From NCBI GenBank assembly GCA_030403585.1, contig JAUEPE010000003.1, positions 186,001-250,000 on the forward strand: a stretch of 64,000 nucleotides of DNA, in the 5' to 3' direction. The notes under the pieces are model-generated. The model saw nothing but the letters and a program-made list of their open reading frames with translations, made no database searches and had not been told where the DNA came from. This DNA is from Frankia sp. RB7 (GTDB taxonomy: Bacteria > Pseudomonadota > Alphaproteobacteria > Rhizobiales > Xanthobacteraceae). Made by a program: the position numbers and the translations under genes. This document shows, piece after piece, positions 1 through 9,300 of the stretch. The stretch's first letter is position 1; each line of letters starts with the position of its first letter.

Positions 1-476
1 AGCATCTGGAGCACAGTGGCGCGGCTGCGCCGCGCGCTGACCTCGACGAGATCGCGGTCACCGAAGATGATTGCCCCGACCCGGTCGCCGACACCAAGCA
101 CCCGCCACGCGCCGATCGACGCAGCCTGTGCCGCGGTCACCGATTTCATCGCGAGCCGGCTGCCGAAGAACATTGACAGGCGCTGGTCGACCACGAGGAT
201 CGTCTGCCGATCGCGCTCCTCGTTGAAAACCCGAATATGTGGTTTCTGGAGCCGCGCCGTCACTTTCCAGTCGATCGAACGGACGTCGTCGCCGGCGCGA
301 TAGTCCCGGATTTCCTCGAAGTTGAGCCCGCGTCCGCGCATGCGCGAGGCGAAGCGACCGGACAACAGGCTGTGCACCGGCTGGCGCGGCAGGAACGACA
401 CCTTACGTCCGCGATATTCGAGCGCGATCAGGTCGTCGAGACTGACATAGACACCGGGCGAGCTGGCTGATGTCAT
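1..476 (-). CDS. DUF58 domain protein (N-terminal part, runs off window)
   Basis: Reading the minus strand from an ATG at 476 gives a protein that stays open to the window edge. It contains the DUF58 core (RGLNFEEIRDYRAGDDVRSIDWK) split by nothing, followed by RVFNEERDRQTILVVDQ, which is the start of the vWA-like half. DUF58 proteins typically sit directly behind a MoxR ATPase, as here: only 7 bases separate the MoxR stop from this start. The two probably act with membrane vWA proteins in a MoxR chaperone system; that partner role is family knowledge and the C-terminal half is outside the window. Confidence 0.88.
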   Translation of the reverse strand, partial: MTSASSPGVYVSLDDLIALEYRGRKVSFLPRQPVHSLLSGRFASRMRGRGLNFEEIRDYRAGDDVRSIDWKVTARLQKPHIRVFNEERDRQTILVVDQRLSMFFGSRLAMKSVTAAQAASIGAWRVLGVGDRVGAIIFGDRDLVEVSARRSRATVLQM

Positions 477-483
477 GACGGCC

Positions 484-1518
484 TCACGCTGCAGCGACAA
501 GTTCAGTGATCTTGTCGATCACCTGGTCGGGCGTCACGCCCTGCGACACGGCCTCGTAGCTGAGGATCAAGCGATGCCGCAGGCAGTCGTGGATCACCGC
601 GCGGATATGGTCGGGGGTCACGAACTCATATTCGTCAAGCCAGGCCCGTGCACGCGCGCAACGGTCGAGCGCGAGGCTGCCGCGCGGGCTGGCGCCGACC
701 TGGATCCATTTGCCGAGCGGATCGCCGTAACGGCTCGGAAAGCGCGTCGCGTAGACGACGTCCACCATATATTTCTGGGCGAGGTCGGAGACGAAGATCC
801 CGTCGATCTCGCTGCGCGCGTCCAGGACTGCTTGTTGCGGGATCGGCGGCAGCTCCGCGGCGTGATCCTTCGGCGTCTGCGCGTTCTCTGCGCGATTGAG
901 CTTGATGATCTCGCCTTCGACGGCCTCGTCCGGGTAGGTGATGACGACATGCATCAGGAAGCGGTCGAGCTGGGCCTCCGGCAGCGCATAGGTGCCTTCC
1001 TGTTCGATCGGGTTCTCGGTCGCAAGCACCATGAACAGGTCCGGCATCTTGTAGGTTTTGCCGGCGACGGTGACCTGGCGCTCCTCCATCGCTTCGAGCA
1101 GTGCGGACTGCACCTTTGCCGGCGCGCGATTGATCTCGTCGGCGAGCACGAGGTTGGCGAAGATCGGTCCCTTCTGGAACTGAAACTGGCCGCCCTTGTC
1201 GGTCTGGACGTAGATCTCGGCGCCGGTCACGTCCGACGGCAGGAGATCAGGCGTGAATTGCACGCGCGACAGATCTGCTGCGAGATGCTTCGCCAGCGTC
1301 TTGACCGCGCGGGTCTTGGCAAGGCCCGGCAGGCTCTCGATCAGAAGATTGCCGTTGGCGAGCAGCCCGATCAGCATGCTCTCGACCAGATGATCCTGAC
1401 CGAGCACTGACCTTCCGATCCGTGTCTTGAGATCCAGCAGGACTTCGCGTGCGGACGACGTCCCGGCACCCTGAGACGCTGGAGCCGCCGTGAGTTTGCT
1501 TGGGCCTCCGTCTGGCAT
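484..1518 (-). CDS. MoxR-family AAA+ ATPase
   Basis: About 344 residues. A Walker A-like loop (LIESLPGLAKT), Walker B (LVLADEINRAP), the EAMEERQVTV segment and the ENPIEQEGTYALPEAQLDRF sensor region all match MoxR ATPases, which act as chaperones for maturation of protein or metal-cofactor complexes. The Walker A reads SLPG where EGVPG is more usual. The start at 1518 (MPDGG) is preferred, since upstream ATGs at 1551 and 1584 add an unconserved tail. It is followed immediately by the DUF58 partner and preceded by the arylsulfatase, so all four minus-strand genes may be co-transcribed. Confidence 0.9.
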   Translation of the reverse strand: MPDGGPSKLTAAPASQGAGTSSAREVLLDLKTRIGRSVLGQDHLVESMLIGLLANGNLLIESLPGLAKTRAVKTLAKHLAADLSRVQFTPDLLPSDVTGAEIYVQTDKGGQFQFQKGPIFANLVLADEINRAPAKVQSALLEAMEERQVTVAGKTYKMPDLFMVLATENPIEQEGTYALPEAQLDRFLMHVVITYPDEAVEGEIIKLNRAENAQTPKDHAAELPPIPQQAVLDARSEIDGIFVSDLAQKYMVDVVYATRFPSRYGDPLGKWIQVGASPRGSLALDRCARARAWLDEYEFVTPDHIRAVIHDCLRHRLILSYEAVSQGVTPDQVIDKITELVAAA

Positions 1519-1617
1519 GGAATTCTCACTCACATTCCGAGACGTTCGCATCCCGCGAACGTCGACTTGTTCACGACCACGCATGGCGGCGTGGCATTCA
1601 CGCAGGATCTCAGTGCC

Positions 1618-3267
1618 TCATTTGTTGGGATTGGCCTGGTAGATTTTCTCCATGGCGTCACCGATGGTGAAGCTCGCCGCCTTGGCACGCGGCGGGAAGT
1701 CCTTGAAGCTTTCCAGGTATTTCCCGACGACGGCCTGCGCCGGCACGATGAGGAACATGCGGTGTGCCGTCCAGTCGCCATAGTACGTGCTGGATGGGCC
1801 CCGTTCGAAAGGGTCCGAGCGCAGATTGTAGAGCATGGGGGCACGCAGCTTCGTGAACTGGCCTTGCCAGGGTCCCAGCGGGGTCTTCGGATCGACTTCG
1901 GCGTGCTGCTCCAGGAAGGTCACCTTCCAGTCGCGGAGGCGAATGGCCATCAGGTCGCCGTCGTCACTCCAGTACAGAAACTCCTGGCGTGGCGACTCCT
2001 TCACGTCGCCTTTTAAGAGTGGCAATAGGTTGACGCCGTCGAAGTGGACCTTGAAGGGCTTTCCGTTGAGGGTCGTACCTTGCTTTGTCCGCTCGACGAG
2101 ATCCAGATCGCCATTGGCTGCAGCGAAGGTCGGGATGAAGTCTTCGTGCGCACAGACATCATTGACGATCGTGCCGGGTTGAATCACGCCCGGCCATTTG
2201 ATCAGGCAAGGTACGCGGAAGCCGCCCTCCCAGTTGGTCGCCTTCTCGCCCTTGAACGGCGTCGTGCCGCCATCAGGCCAGGTAAAAACTTCTGCGCCGT
2301 TGTCAGTCGTGTAGACGACGATGGTGTTGTCAGCGACACCAAGATCATCGACGAGCTTCAGCAATTCTCCAACATGCCCGTCGTGCTCCACCATTCCGTC
2401 GGGGTAAAGACCCAAGCCCGTCTTGCCCTGAGATTCCTTCTTCAGGTGGGTGAATACGTGCATCCGTGTCGAGTTGAAGTAACAGAACCACGGCTTGCTC
2501 GCGCGCTGCTGACGGTTGATGAAATCCTTGGCCGCCGCGAGGAATTCCTCATCGATCGTTTCCATGCGCTTGGTATTCAGAGGACCGGTATTCTCGATCT
2601 TGCCGTCGGCACTCGATTTGATGACGCCGCGCGGCCCGAATTTCTTCCGGAACTCCGGGTCCTTGGGATAGTCGGGATTCTCCGGCTCCTCCTCGGCGTT
2701 GAGGTGATAGAGATTGCCGAAGAACTCATCGAAGCCATGTGCGGTCGGAAGATGCTCGTCGCGGTCACCAAGATGGTTCTTGCCAAATTGGCCGGTGGCG
2801 TAGCCGTAGGTCTTGAGCACATCGGCCACACTCGGGTCGAGCGGTCCCAGGCCAAGCTCGGCCCCGGGAAGACCAACCTTCGTGAGACCGGTCCGAATCG
2901 GAGACTGGCCGGTGATGAAAGCGGCGCGGCCTGCGGTACAGCTCTGCTGTCCGTACCAGTCGGTGAACACCGCGCCTTCCTTGCCGATGCGATCGATGTT
3001 GGGGGTGCGATAGCCCATCATCCCCATGTTGTAGGCGCTCACATTGAACCAGCCGATGTCGTCGCCCATGATGAAGAGGATGTTCGGCTTGCGGCCGGAT
3101 GAGGTCGTTGCCGGCGAGCTGCCTGGGGCCGCCTTCTGGGCTTGCGCAAGCGCCTGCGATGTCAGGGCCGCGGCGGCAACCAGGGATGACGTTCCGAGAA
3201 GGAGATTGCGGCGATCGATAGTTTGGTTTGCATCGATTCCGGTCTTGCTCTCAATCTTGCGGCTCAT
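1618..3267 (-). CDS. Arylsulfatase, Tat-exported, formylglycine-dependent
   Basis: 549 residues. The N terminus has a twin-arginine signal (DRRNLLLG followed by a hydrophobic run and AQAQ), so export as a folded periplasmic enzyme is likely. The sulfatase fold is shown by NILFIMGDD (metal aspartates near residues 69-70) and by the modification motif SCTAGR with the target cysteine near residue 110. The motif has Ala where the canonical CxPxR has Pro. TDNGAE and KGEKATNWEGGFRVP are further sulfatase hallmarks. Its start lies 10 bases after the stop of the FGE-like gene, whose product would convert the cysteine to formylglycine. The sulfate-ester substrate cannot be told from sequence. Confidence 0.92.
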   Translation of the reverse strand: MSRKIESKTGIDANQTIDRRNLLLGTSSLVAAAALTSQALAQAQKAAPGSSPATTSSGRKPNILFIMGDDIGWFNVSAYNMGMMGYRTPNIDRIGKEGAVFTDWYGQQSCTAGRAAFITGQSPIRTGLTKVGLPGAELGLGPLDPSVADVLKTYGYATGQFGKNHLGDRDEHLPTAHGFDEFFGNLYHLNAEEEPENPDYPKDPEFRKKFGPRGVIKSSADGKIENTGPLNTKRMETIDEEFLAAAKDFINRQQRASKPWFCYFNSTRMHVFTHLKKESQGKTGLGLYPDGMVEHDGHVGELLKLVDDLGVADNTIVVYTTDNGAEVFTWPDGGTTPFKGEKATNWEGGFRVPCLIKWPGVIQPGTIVNDVCAHEDFIPTFAAANGDLDLVERTKQGTTLNGKPFKVHFDGVNLLPLLKGDVKESPRQEFLYWSDDGDLMAIRLRDWKVTFLEQHAEVDPKTPLGPWQGQFTKLRAPMLYNLRSDPFERGPSSTYYGDWTAHRMFLIVPAQAVVGKYLESFKDFPPRAKAASFTIGDAMEKIYQANPNK

Positions 3268-3277
3268 TCCGGCACTC

Positions 3278-4285
3278 CTAGCTTTCAGATGGTGATCTCA
3301 CTGAATCGGGGGCAGCCGCTCGCACCACGCAGCGGAATCCGACATGGCTGGTCGAGGTGTCGACCGGCTCGGCATGACGCGCGGCCGGACGATAGCGGCG
3401 GCAATAATTCGGCGCGCAGAGATGCGAGCCGCCCTTCAAGACTTTGCGCGGGATGCGGATGTTGGGTTGACATGGATCAAAGCTTGCGTCTTCGCGACCG
3501 CCGCGCGGATTGCTCGGGATGCAGCAGGGCTTTGCGGCGTCAGCGGCGTGCTTTGCCGACCACCAGTCGGAGGTCCACTCCCAGACATTGCCGATCATGT
3601 CATAGAGGCCGTAGCCGTTTGGCGGGAAGGCCATGACCGGCGAGGTACGCTCGTGCCCATCCTCGCCGAGATTCTGGACAGGAAAATTGCCCTGCCAGAT
3701 ATTGGCCATGTGCTTGCCGCCCGGCATCAGCGCATCGCCCCAGGCGAACTCCTCCGCCTCGAGGCCGCCACGCGCGGCGAACTCCCATTCGGCTTCCGTC
3801 GGCAGATCCTTGCCGGCCCAGCGCGCATAGGCCGCCGCATCGCTGTAGGAGACGTGCACGACCGGATGGTCGTCGAGCCCCTTGATGTTGCTGCCGGGGC
3901 CATAAGGGTGGCGCCAGTTGGCGCCGCGCAGGAAGGACCACCACTGGCTCCAGTCGGTGAGATCGGTGATGCGGGGCAGGGGCGAGAACACCAGCGATCC
4001 CGCGTAGAGCATCTCTTTCAGCGCGCCGGGATAGTCTTTCGGGTCGGGAACGATCTGCGCTTCAGTGACATGGCCGGTCGCGTTGACGAATTGCTTGAAC
4101 TGCCGGTTGGTGACCGGCGTGCGATCGATCCAGAAGCCGTCGACTGAGACGCGATGGCTCGGCGCCTCCTCGGGATAATGATGGTCCGATCCCATGCGAA
4201 AGGTTCCGCCGGGAATGAAGACCATCTCGCCGGTCTTCGCATCATCCGGCACCCACTCGCAGTGATCCAGATCTGCACGCAGCAT
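3278..4285 (-). CDS. Formylglycine-generating enzyme (SUMF1/EgtB-type) sulfatase maturase
   Basis: About 335 residues with FVFIPGG-type opening (MVFIPGGTFRMGSD), DLPTEAEWEFAARGG, GNVWEWTSDWW and a C-terminal GGSHLCAPNYCRRYR. The two cysteines five apart in that last motif are the copper-binding pair of aerobic formylglycine-generating enzymes, so this is likely a true maturase rather than a generic FGE-sulfatase relative. It is the first gene of the minus-strand set and lies directly upstream of the arylsulfatase. The start at 4285 is chosen because GGAG lies upstream; an ATG at 4312 is an alternative adding nine residues. Confidence 0.9.
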   Translation of the reverse strand: MLRADLDHCEWVPDDAKTGEMVFIPGGTFRMGSDHHYPEEAPSHRVSVDGFWIDRTPVTNRQFKQFVNATGHVTEAQIVPDPKDYPGALKEMLYAGSLVFSPLPRITDLTDWSQWWSFLRGANWRHPYGPGSNIKGLDDHPVVHVSYSDAAAYARWAGKDLPTEAEWEFAARGGLEAEEFAWGDALMPGGKHMANIWQGNFPVQNLGEDGHERTSPVMAFPPNGYGLYDMIGNVWEWTSDWWSAKHAADAAKPCCIPSNPRGGREDASFDPCQPNIRIPRKVLKGGSHLCAPNYCRRYRPAARHAEPVDTSTSHVGFRCVVRAAAPDSVRSPSES

Positions 4286-4787
4286 GGCGGGAACTCCGAT
4301 ACGCGCTTCCACCCGATGCTACGGCGCAGACTTCTGCAGAGTTCGACGACGGAATATTGCCCGGCAGGTTGGACGCATTATCTGGTCCCCTCTTTTTTGG
4401 CGCCTGGAGAGAGGCAGACGCCGCATTGCGTCAACATCTCTTTCCCATCGCGCGCACGCTTCCCAGCACGCGGCAAATGCCTGCCGCGTGCGCTCTGCTA
4501 TCCGCAGAGCGCCTTCGATCGATATCGCCAAGGTTGCAAACGGTATCCGAAGATTGGACTGCTGTGATGTGCAGTTTGTGCCAGTACGCGGCAGCGATGG
4601 CTGAGGCTTAACGACCCATGTCACAAACCACTGAATTTAAAGCGCAATGCAGCAAAAATTACCCGCCGGATTTCGATAGCGTTTGTCTCAAAACGCGAAG
4701 GCGGATTGTCGCACCCGCTTCGCGTTGTGGTGGTATTTGGCTGCAGTTTGCCGCAGAATTGTCGCGCTTCAGTAACAGGGTACGGCC
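4286..4787. promoter_or_regulatory. Intergenic region between sulfatase maturase and AraC gene; inverted repeat at 4692-4726
   Basis: No convincing gene in about 500 bases between two divergent genes, so it should hold both promoters. An inverted repeat AACGCGAAG (4692-4700) and CTTCGCGTT (4718-4726) lies about 60 bases before the AraC start and may be an operator or hairpin. Nothing else was recognised. Confidence 0.3.
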
Positions 4788-5774
4788 ATGGGGCAATTCC
4801 TTCTGGTTGATTCGAAAAAGCTGGACGGTTTCGAAGGTCTTCACCAGGCCGTCCACGGCTCGCATGTCGATGTGATGCAGCTCGGTCGCGGGCGACTCCG
4901 CGGGACGTTGTCCCATGTCGGCATCGGTGACTTCTCGCTCAGCATCGGCACCTTCAACGTCGGCATGCGCACACAGCGTGTCTCCAGCGACGACAAGCTC
5001 ATCATCGGGATGCTGCTCGCAGCCGAGGACCGCGTCGCGCACTGGTCGTTCGACATGCAGCTCAACGACGTGCTCGTGATCCCGCCGTTGCTCGAGCATG
5101 ACGGCGTCTTCCACGGCGCGTCCGCTTACGCCGCCATGCGCTTCGACATCAACGAGGTTGCTTCGCTGTTTGGCGGCGAAACGCGGTTGAGCGATCCAGA
5201 CACCTGGCGTAGCCGCGGCCATTTCAGGGCTGATACCGAGACCGGCGCGATCGCCACGCGCCGTCTGGTCCGGATCATGTCGCATCTACGAAGCCGCAAT
5301 GGCAGCCTGACGCCATCGACCGCCGATTTCTGGAAGCGATCGATTGTCGAATGCATGGCAGCCAATGTCATGTCATCTTTGCCGCCCGACGACGAAGGCT
5401 GGCTGCCTTCGGCGCGACGGCTGATCCGCAGGGTTGAGGAGTATCTCGACGAGGCCGGCACACGCCCGGTGCATGTGTCGGAGATCTGTGCGGCGCTGGG
5501 CGTATCGCGACGCACTCTGCACCGCGCCTTTCAGGAGGTGTTCGGGCTTGGCCCGGTCAGCTTCCTCCGGCACAAGCGGCTCTGCGCCGTCCATTCCATC
5601 CTGCATCAGAGCGCGCCCGGCTCGACCACCGTGGCATCCGTTGCCATGGATCAGGGTTTTTACGAGCTCGGCCGGTTCGCGCAATACTACCTTGCGCTGT
5701 TCGGAGAGCGTCCGTCGCAGACGCTCGGCGTTGCAAATTTGCAGAGAGCCGGGGGCGATATCGCCAGCGCCTAG
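4788..5774 (+). CDS. AraC-family transcriptional regulator
   Basis: 328 residues. The last 100 residues form a double helix-turn-helix of the AraC type (HVSEICAALGVSRRTLHRAFQEVFGLGPVSFLRHKRL, then a second helix pair ending in GRFAQYYLALFGERPSQTL). The N-terminal 200 residues are a ligand or dimerisation domain that I cannot assign to a particular inducer. It is transcribed away from the sulfatase/maturase genes and could regulate them; that is inference from position only. Confidence 0.85.
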   Translation: MGQFLLVDSKKLDGFEGLHQAVHGSHVDVMQLGRGRLRGTLSHVGIGDFSLSIGTFNVGMRTQRVSSDDKLIIGMLLAAEDRVAHWSFDMQLNDVLVIPPLLEHDGVFHGASAYAAMRFDINEVASLFGGETRLSDPDTWRSRGHFRADTETGAIATRRLVRIMSHLRSRNGSLTPSTADFWKRSIVECMAANVMSSLPPDDEGWLPSARRLIRRVEEYLDEAGTRPVHVSEICAALGVSRRTLHRAFQEVFGLGPVSFLRHKRLCAVHSILHQSAPGSTTVASVAMDQGFYELGRFAQYYLALFGERPSQTLGVANLQRAGGDIASA

Positions 5775-5930
5775 GGGGCTGGGGATGACGATGGTGCGCG
5801 TGCGCAGCCTCGCTTGCGAACGACGCCATTATCGCAGAATGCCGGTGTTTTGCCCGACGTGTCAAACGTCATCATGCGAGAAATCGCAGGCTTGGTTTCG
5901 TCCCGCCAGATCGCAAACGAAAACCGTCAT

Positions 5931-5969
5931 GAAAACAACCCCGTCGCTACTGTGCATGGGGTTGTTTTC
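5931..5969. repeat. Dispersed palindromic repeat, 12-bp stem
   Basis: GAAAACAACCCC (5931-5942) and GGGGTTGTTTTC (5958-5969) form a perfect 12-bp stem around a 15-base loop. The right 23 bases (5947-5969) recur exactly in inverse orientation at 31026-31048. It lies between convergent genes and could also work as a terminator, but the shared copy shows it belongs to a dispersed repeat family. The rest of 5775-6003 holds no gene that I can support. Confidence 0.75.
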
Positions 5970-6003
5970 AAGGTTTGGGTTGGACAGCCGTTCCAGCCAA
6001 CGC

Positions 6004-7080
6004 TCACACGGCGCAGACGATCACGCCGTACCAGCCAAGCCCGCGATAGGTCTCGTAGCCCGGCGTCGCGTGGAAGGCGATCATCGTGCCGGATCGGTCC
6101 TGATAGTAGCCGGAGCGCTGGCCGTCGAGCGACAGCGAGATGCGCTCGCTCAAAATGCCCTGGCCGTCGGAGGCGGCGATCACGCGGAAATGCGAGTCGA
6201 CCAGCAGCACGCGGGCCTTGTCGGCATCGCCGACACGCACGCCTTGCACGATGGCGCGCGCCTGCGGCTCCCAGTCGAAATGAATGGCGAGCACGCCGAC
6301 CGGCGCGCCGTTGGCCTGGCCGCCGGCGCGGACGCTGGCGCAGTAGGTCGCGACCTGGGCATTGCCGAGCAGCTGCTGGTTCTCGACGTCGCCCGCGACA
6401 TAGTCGTCGCCGGAGCGCAGGGCCTTGGCCTCGCGAAACCATTTGGTGTGGGCGACGTTCTGGCCGACCACACGAAAACGATCCGCGCGGCCGTTGGCGA
6501 TGACGTTGCCGTCGAGGTCGCAGAGCCAGAGGTCGAGATAGACGGTGTAGGCGCCAAGGATCACCCCGAGGCGCTCGGAGGCATAGGTGACCGCGGCAGG
6601 CACAGGCGAGGCCGCGCAATCGACCACGGCGGAATCGGTCGCCCACCAGCGCACGTCGCAGGTGCGCTCATAGAGGTTGCGGTCGATCAGCTCGACAGCG
6701 TTCAAGGACAAGTCCATCATGCGCTCGCCGCGCGACCGCTGGCTCATGCGGTCGATCGAGGCGACGAGATCGCCGGTACGTTTGGTCAGCTGCGTCTCGA
6801 GCTCGCGCGCGATGGTCTCGACCTGCTGGCCGACGCCGCGCACCTCCTGCGCCACCACGGCGAAGCCCGCGCCTTGCGCGCCGGCACGCGAGCTTTCGAT
6901 CAGCGCGTTCAGCGCCAGCATCTTCATCTGGTTGGTGATCTGCTGGATCGACTTGGTCTTGTCGACCGCGATCTGGTTGACCTCCGCGGTCAGGCGGTTG
7001 ATCAGCGCGGAGATGTCGGAATCGTCGTCGTCGGGTTCGGTGGTGGTCGGCTTGGTTTTCAGACCCAGCGCAGCAGACAT
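6004..7080 (-). CDS. Soluble methyl-accepting-chemotaxis-like protein with C-terminal sensory domain
   Basis: About 358 residues (start at the second ATG, MSAALGLK; an ATG at 7101 is also possible). Residues 25-110 resemble the signalling tip of chemoreceptors (IQQITNQMKMLALNALIESSRAGAQGAGFAVVAQEVR), the part that binds CheA/CheW. The remainder (about 150-355) looks like a Cache/PAS-type sensor (DLDGNVIANGR, KWFREAKALRSGDDYVAGDVE, VGVLAIHFDWE). No transmembrane helix or HAMP is visible, so it is probably cytoplasmic, and the domain order is the reverse of a normal receptor. Ligand unknown. Confidence 0.8.
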   Translation of the reverse strand: MSAALGLKTKPTTTEPDDDDSDISALINRLTAEVNQIAVDKTKSIQQITNQMKMLALNALIESSRAGAQGAGFAVVAQEVRGVGQQVETIARELETQLTKRTGDLVASIDRMSQRSRGERMMDLSLNAVELIDRNLYERTCDVRWWATDSAVVDCAASPVPAAVTYASERLGVILGAYTVYLDLWLCDLDGNVIANGRADRFRVVGQNVAHTKWFREAKALRSGDDYVAGDVENQQLLGNAQVATYCASVRAGGQANGAPVGVLAIHFDWEPQARAIVQGVRVGDADKARVLLVDSHFRVIAASDGQGILSERISLSLDGQRSGYYQDRSGTMIAFHATPGYETYRGLGWYGVIVCAV

Positions 7081-7368
7081 CGGGGTAACTTCCCTTGGCA
7101 ATGAGGCCTGATCTGCAACGAACCCGGAACAATCAAATCACAGATCGAATACGAGTCTTTTTCTAGGATTCAACCTAACGCCCGCTTAATTTGCTGTTCG
7201 GCGGAATGCCTAAATGGTAGTCAATTCTGCTGCCTCGGCAGCCATCCACCGCTTTATGCGGCCCGGCCGTTGCAAATCCCGAGGGATTGCCGGCCAATCC
7301 CTTTCAGCCCAGCGACCGGACATCCGTGGTTGCCCGGGGTCCCGAGTTCCAACAGTCAGCCTCTCGTC

Positions 7369-9210
7369 ATGACGCCGCCCGCCACCGCCTTGCCCGTCGA
7401 AGCGCCCCAGGCCTTCCTGGGCGTGGCGCGCTCGCTCACCGACAAGCTCTGGCGCGACCGGCTGGACGCCCGCGGGGCGGCCAAGGCGCTTGCCATCGTG
7501 CAACAGCACCAATTGCCGGAACTGCTGGCGCGCGTGCTTGCGGGGCGCGGTGTCGACATCGACGCGGTGCCCGACTTCCTCGATCCGACGATCCGCAAGC
7601 TCATGCCCGATCCGTTCACCGTGACGGAGATGGAAGCCGCCTCGAAGCGGATTGCCGATGCGGCTGCTGGGGGCGAGATCGTCGCGATCTTCGGCGACTA
7701 CGATGTCGACGGCGCGACCTCGGCGGCGCTGCTCGCCTGGCATCTGCGCCATTGCGGGCTTGATCCGCTGATCCACATTCCCGACCGCATCTTTGAAGGC
7801 TACGGCCCCAACGTCGAAGCCGTGCGCGGGCTGGCGGCCAAGGGCGCCACGCTGCTCGTCACCGTCGATTGCGGCACCACCAGCATCGAGCCGCTGGCCG
7901 AGGCAAAGCGCCTCGGCATGTCGGTCGTCGTGATCGACCACCATCAGGCCGGCACGGAGCTGCCGGAGGTCGATGCACTGGTCAATCCGAACCGGCTCGA
8001 CGATCTCTCCGGCCTTGGCCATCTCGCCGCCGTCGGCCTCGTGCTGGTGACGCTGGTCGCCGTCAATCGCGAGCTGCGCCAGCGCGGCTTCTGGAATGCG
8101 GAGATGCCCGAGCCTGATCTCTTGGGCATGCTCCATCACGTCGCGCTCGGCACCGTCGCGGACGTCGCGCCGCTGATCGGCCTGAATCGCGCTTTCGTGG
8201 CAAAAGGTCTGATCGCGATGCGGCGGCGCGACCACGTCGGGCACACAGCGCTGATGGACGTGGCGCGGCTCAATGGCCCGCCGGAGGCCTGGCATCTCGG
8301 CTTCATGCTGGGACCGCGCATCAATGCCGGCGGCCGTATCGGCCGCGCCGATCTCGGCGTGCGGCTTTTGCTGGAAGGCGACAGCGTCGAGGCGGCGCGG
8401 ATCGCGGCCGAGCTCGACCGTCTCAACAGCGAACGCCGCGTCATCGAGCAGGCCGCGGAAGCGCAGGCTGAAGGCGAGGCGCTCGCCTCGATCGGGTTCG
8501 AGGACAAGCTCAACGTGATCGTCACGGCGTCCGAAGGCTGGCATCCCGGCGTGGTCGGCCTCGTCGCCTCGCGCCTGAAAGAGAAGTTCTCGCGGCCCGC
8601 GTTTGCGATTGCACTTGAGCCCGGCGGCATCGGCACCGGCTCGGGCCGCTCGATCGCCGGCGTCGATCTCGGCAAGGCCGTGCGGCAGGCGGTCGCCGAC
8701 GGCATACTGCTCAAGGGCGGCGGCCACGCGATGGCCGCGGGCGTCACGCTGCGCAAGGAAAAGCTCGCCGAATTCCGCGCCTATCTGGAGAACGCGCTGG
8801 CGCGGGACGTCGCCGAGGCACGTCACGTCAACGAACTCTATATCGACGGCGCGATCTCGGCGCGCGCGGTGACGACGGAGCTTGCGGCCACGCTCAATCG
8901 CGCCGGTCCCTTCGGCAGCGGCAATCCGGAAGCCGTGCTGGCGCTGCCGGCGCACCAGCTCGTCTATGCCGACGAGGTCGGGCAGGCGCATCTGCGTTTG
9001 CGGTTCAAGTCGGGCGACGGCGCCATCGTCAACGGCATCGCGTTCCGCTCGATCGGGCAAAAGCTCGGCAACGCGCTTCTCGCCAATCGCGGCCAGCAAC
9101 TGCATGTCGCGGGCTCCTTGTCGGTCGATCGCTATCAGGGCGCCGAACGCGTGCAGTTTCGCGTCATCGATGTCGCACTACCGGACCAGGGGCCGTCCGT
9201 GATCAGGTAG
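7369..9210 (+). CDS. recJ: Single-stranded-DNA-specific exonuclease RecJ
   Basis: 613 residues. The DHH motifs are intact: IFGDYDVDGATSAAL near residue 110, VVIDHHQ near 190, and LGPRINAGGRIGRADLG. The DHHA1 part carries GSGRSIAGVDL and GGGHAMAAG near 450, and an OB-like C-terminal region follows. RecJ degrades 5' single strands in recombination and mismatch repair. The start at 7369 (MTPPATALP) is chosen over the longer open frame from 7270 because the extra residues look random. A 631-codon open frame lies antisense to it and is a GC-driven shadow. Confidence 0.96.
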   Translation: MTPPATALPVEAPQAFLGVARSLTDKLWRDRLDARGAAKALAIVQQHQLPELLARVLAGRGVDIDAVPDFLDPTIRKLMPDPFTVTEMEAASKRIADAAAGGEIVAIFGDYDVDGATSAALLAWHLRHCGLDPLIHIPDRIFEGYGPNVEAVRGLAAKGATLLVTVDCGTTSIEPLAEAKRLGMSVVVIDHHQAGTELPEVDALVNPNRLDDLSGLGHLAAVGLVLVTLVAVNRELRQRGFWNAEMPEPDLLGMLHHVALGTVADVAPLIGLNRAFVAKGLIAMRRRDHVGHTALMDVARLNGPPEAWHLGFMLGPRINAGGRIGRADLGVRLLLEGDSVEAARIAAELDRLNSERRVIEQAAEAQAEGEALASIGFEDKLNVIVTASEGWHPGVVGLVASRLKEKFSRPAFAIALEPGGIGTGSGRSIAGVDLGKAVRQAVADGILLKGGGHAMAAGVTLRKEKLAEFRAYLENALARDVAEARHVNELYIDGAISARAVTTELAATLNRAGPFGSGNPEAVLALPAHQLVYADEVGQAHLRLRFKSGDGAIVNGIAFRSIGQKLGNALLANRGQQLHVAGSLSVDRYQGAERVQFRVIDVALPDQGPSVIR

Positions 9211-9211
9211 C

Positions 9212-9258
9212 GCATGATCCGGAAAAGTGTGCAGCGGTTTTCCGACAAGATCATGTGC
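9212..9258. repeat. Imperfect palindromic repeat after recJ (rhizobial-type)
   Basis: Begins GCATGATCCGGAAAA and ends with TTTTCCGACAAGATCATGTGC, forming nested inverted arms (GCATGATC with GATCATG, GGAAAA with TTTTCC). From memory this resembles a very abundant intergenic element of Bradyrhizobium and relatives; that identification was not checked. It starts two bases after the recJ stop. Confidence 0.65.
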
Positions 9259-9300
9259 AAAAGATAATGGCCGCAAACAACAAAAAGAAAGGGAGTGAAC

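Noticed and set aside
5434..7104. 556-codon plus-strand frame across the AraC end and the chemoreceptor-like gene
   Set aside because: Overlaps two well-supported genes and has a shadow-type composition.
7210..9105. 631-codon open frame antisense to recJ
   Set aside because: It mirrors the GC-rich codon pattern of recJ, has no family signature and lies fully over an unmistakable gene.
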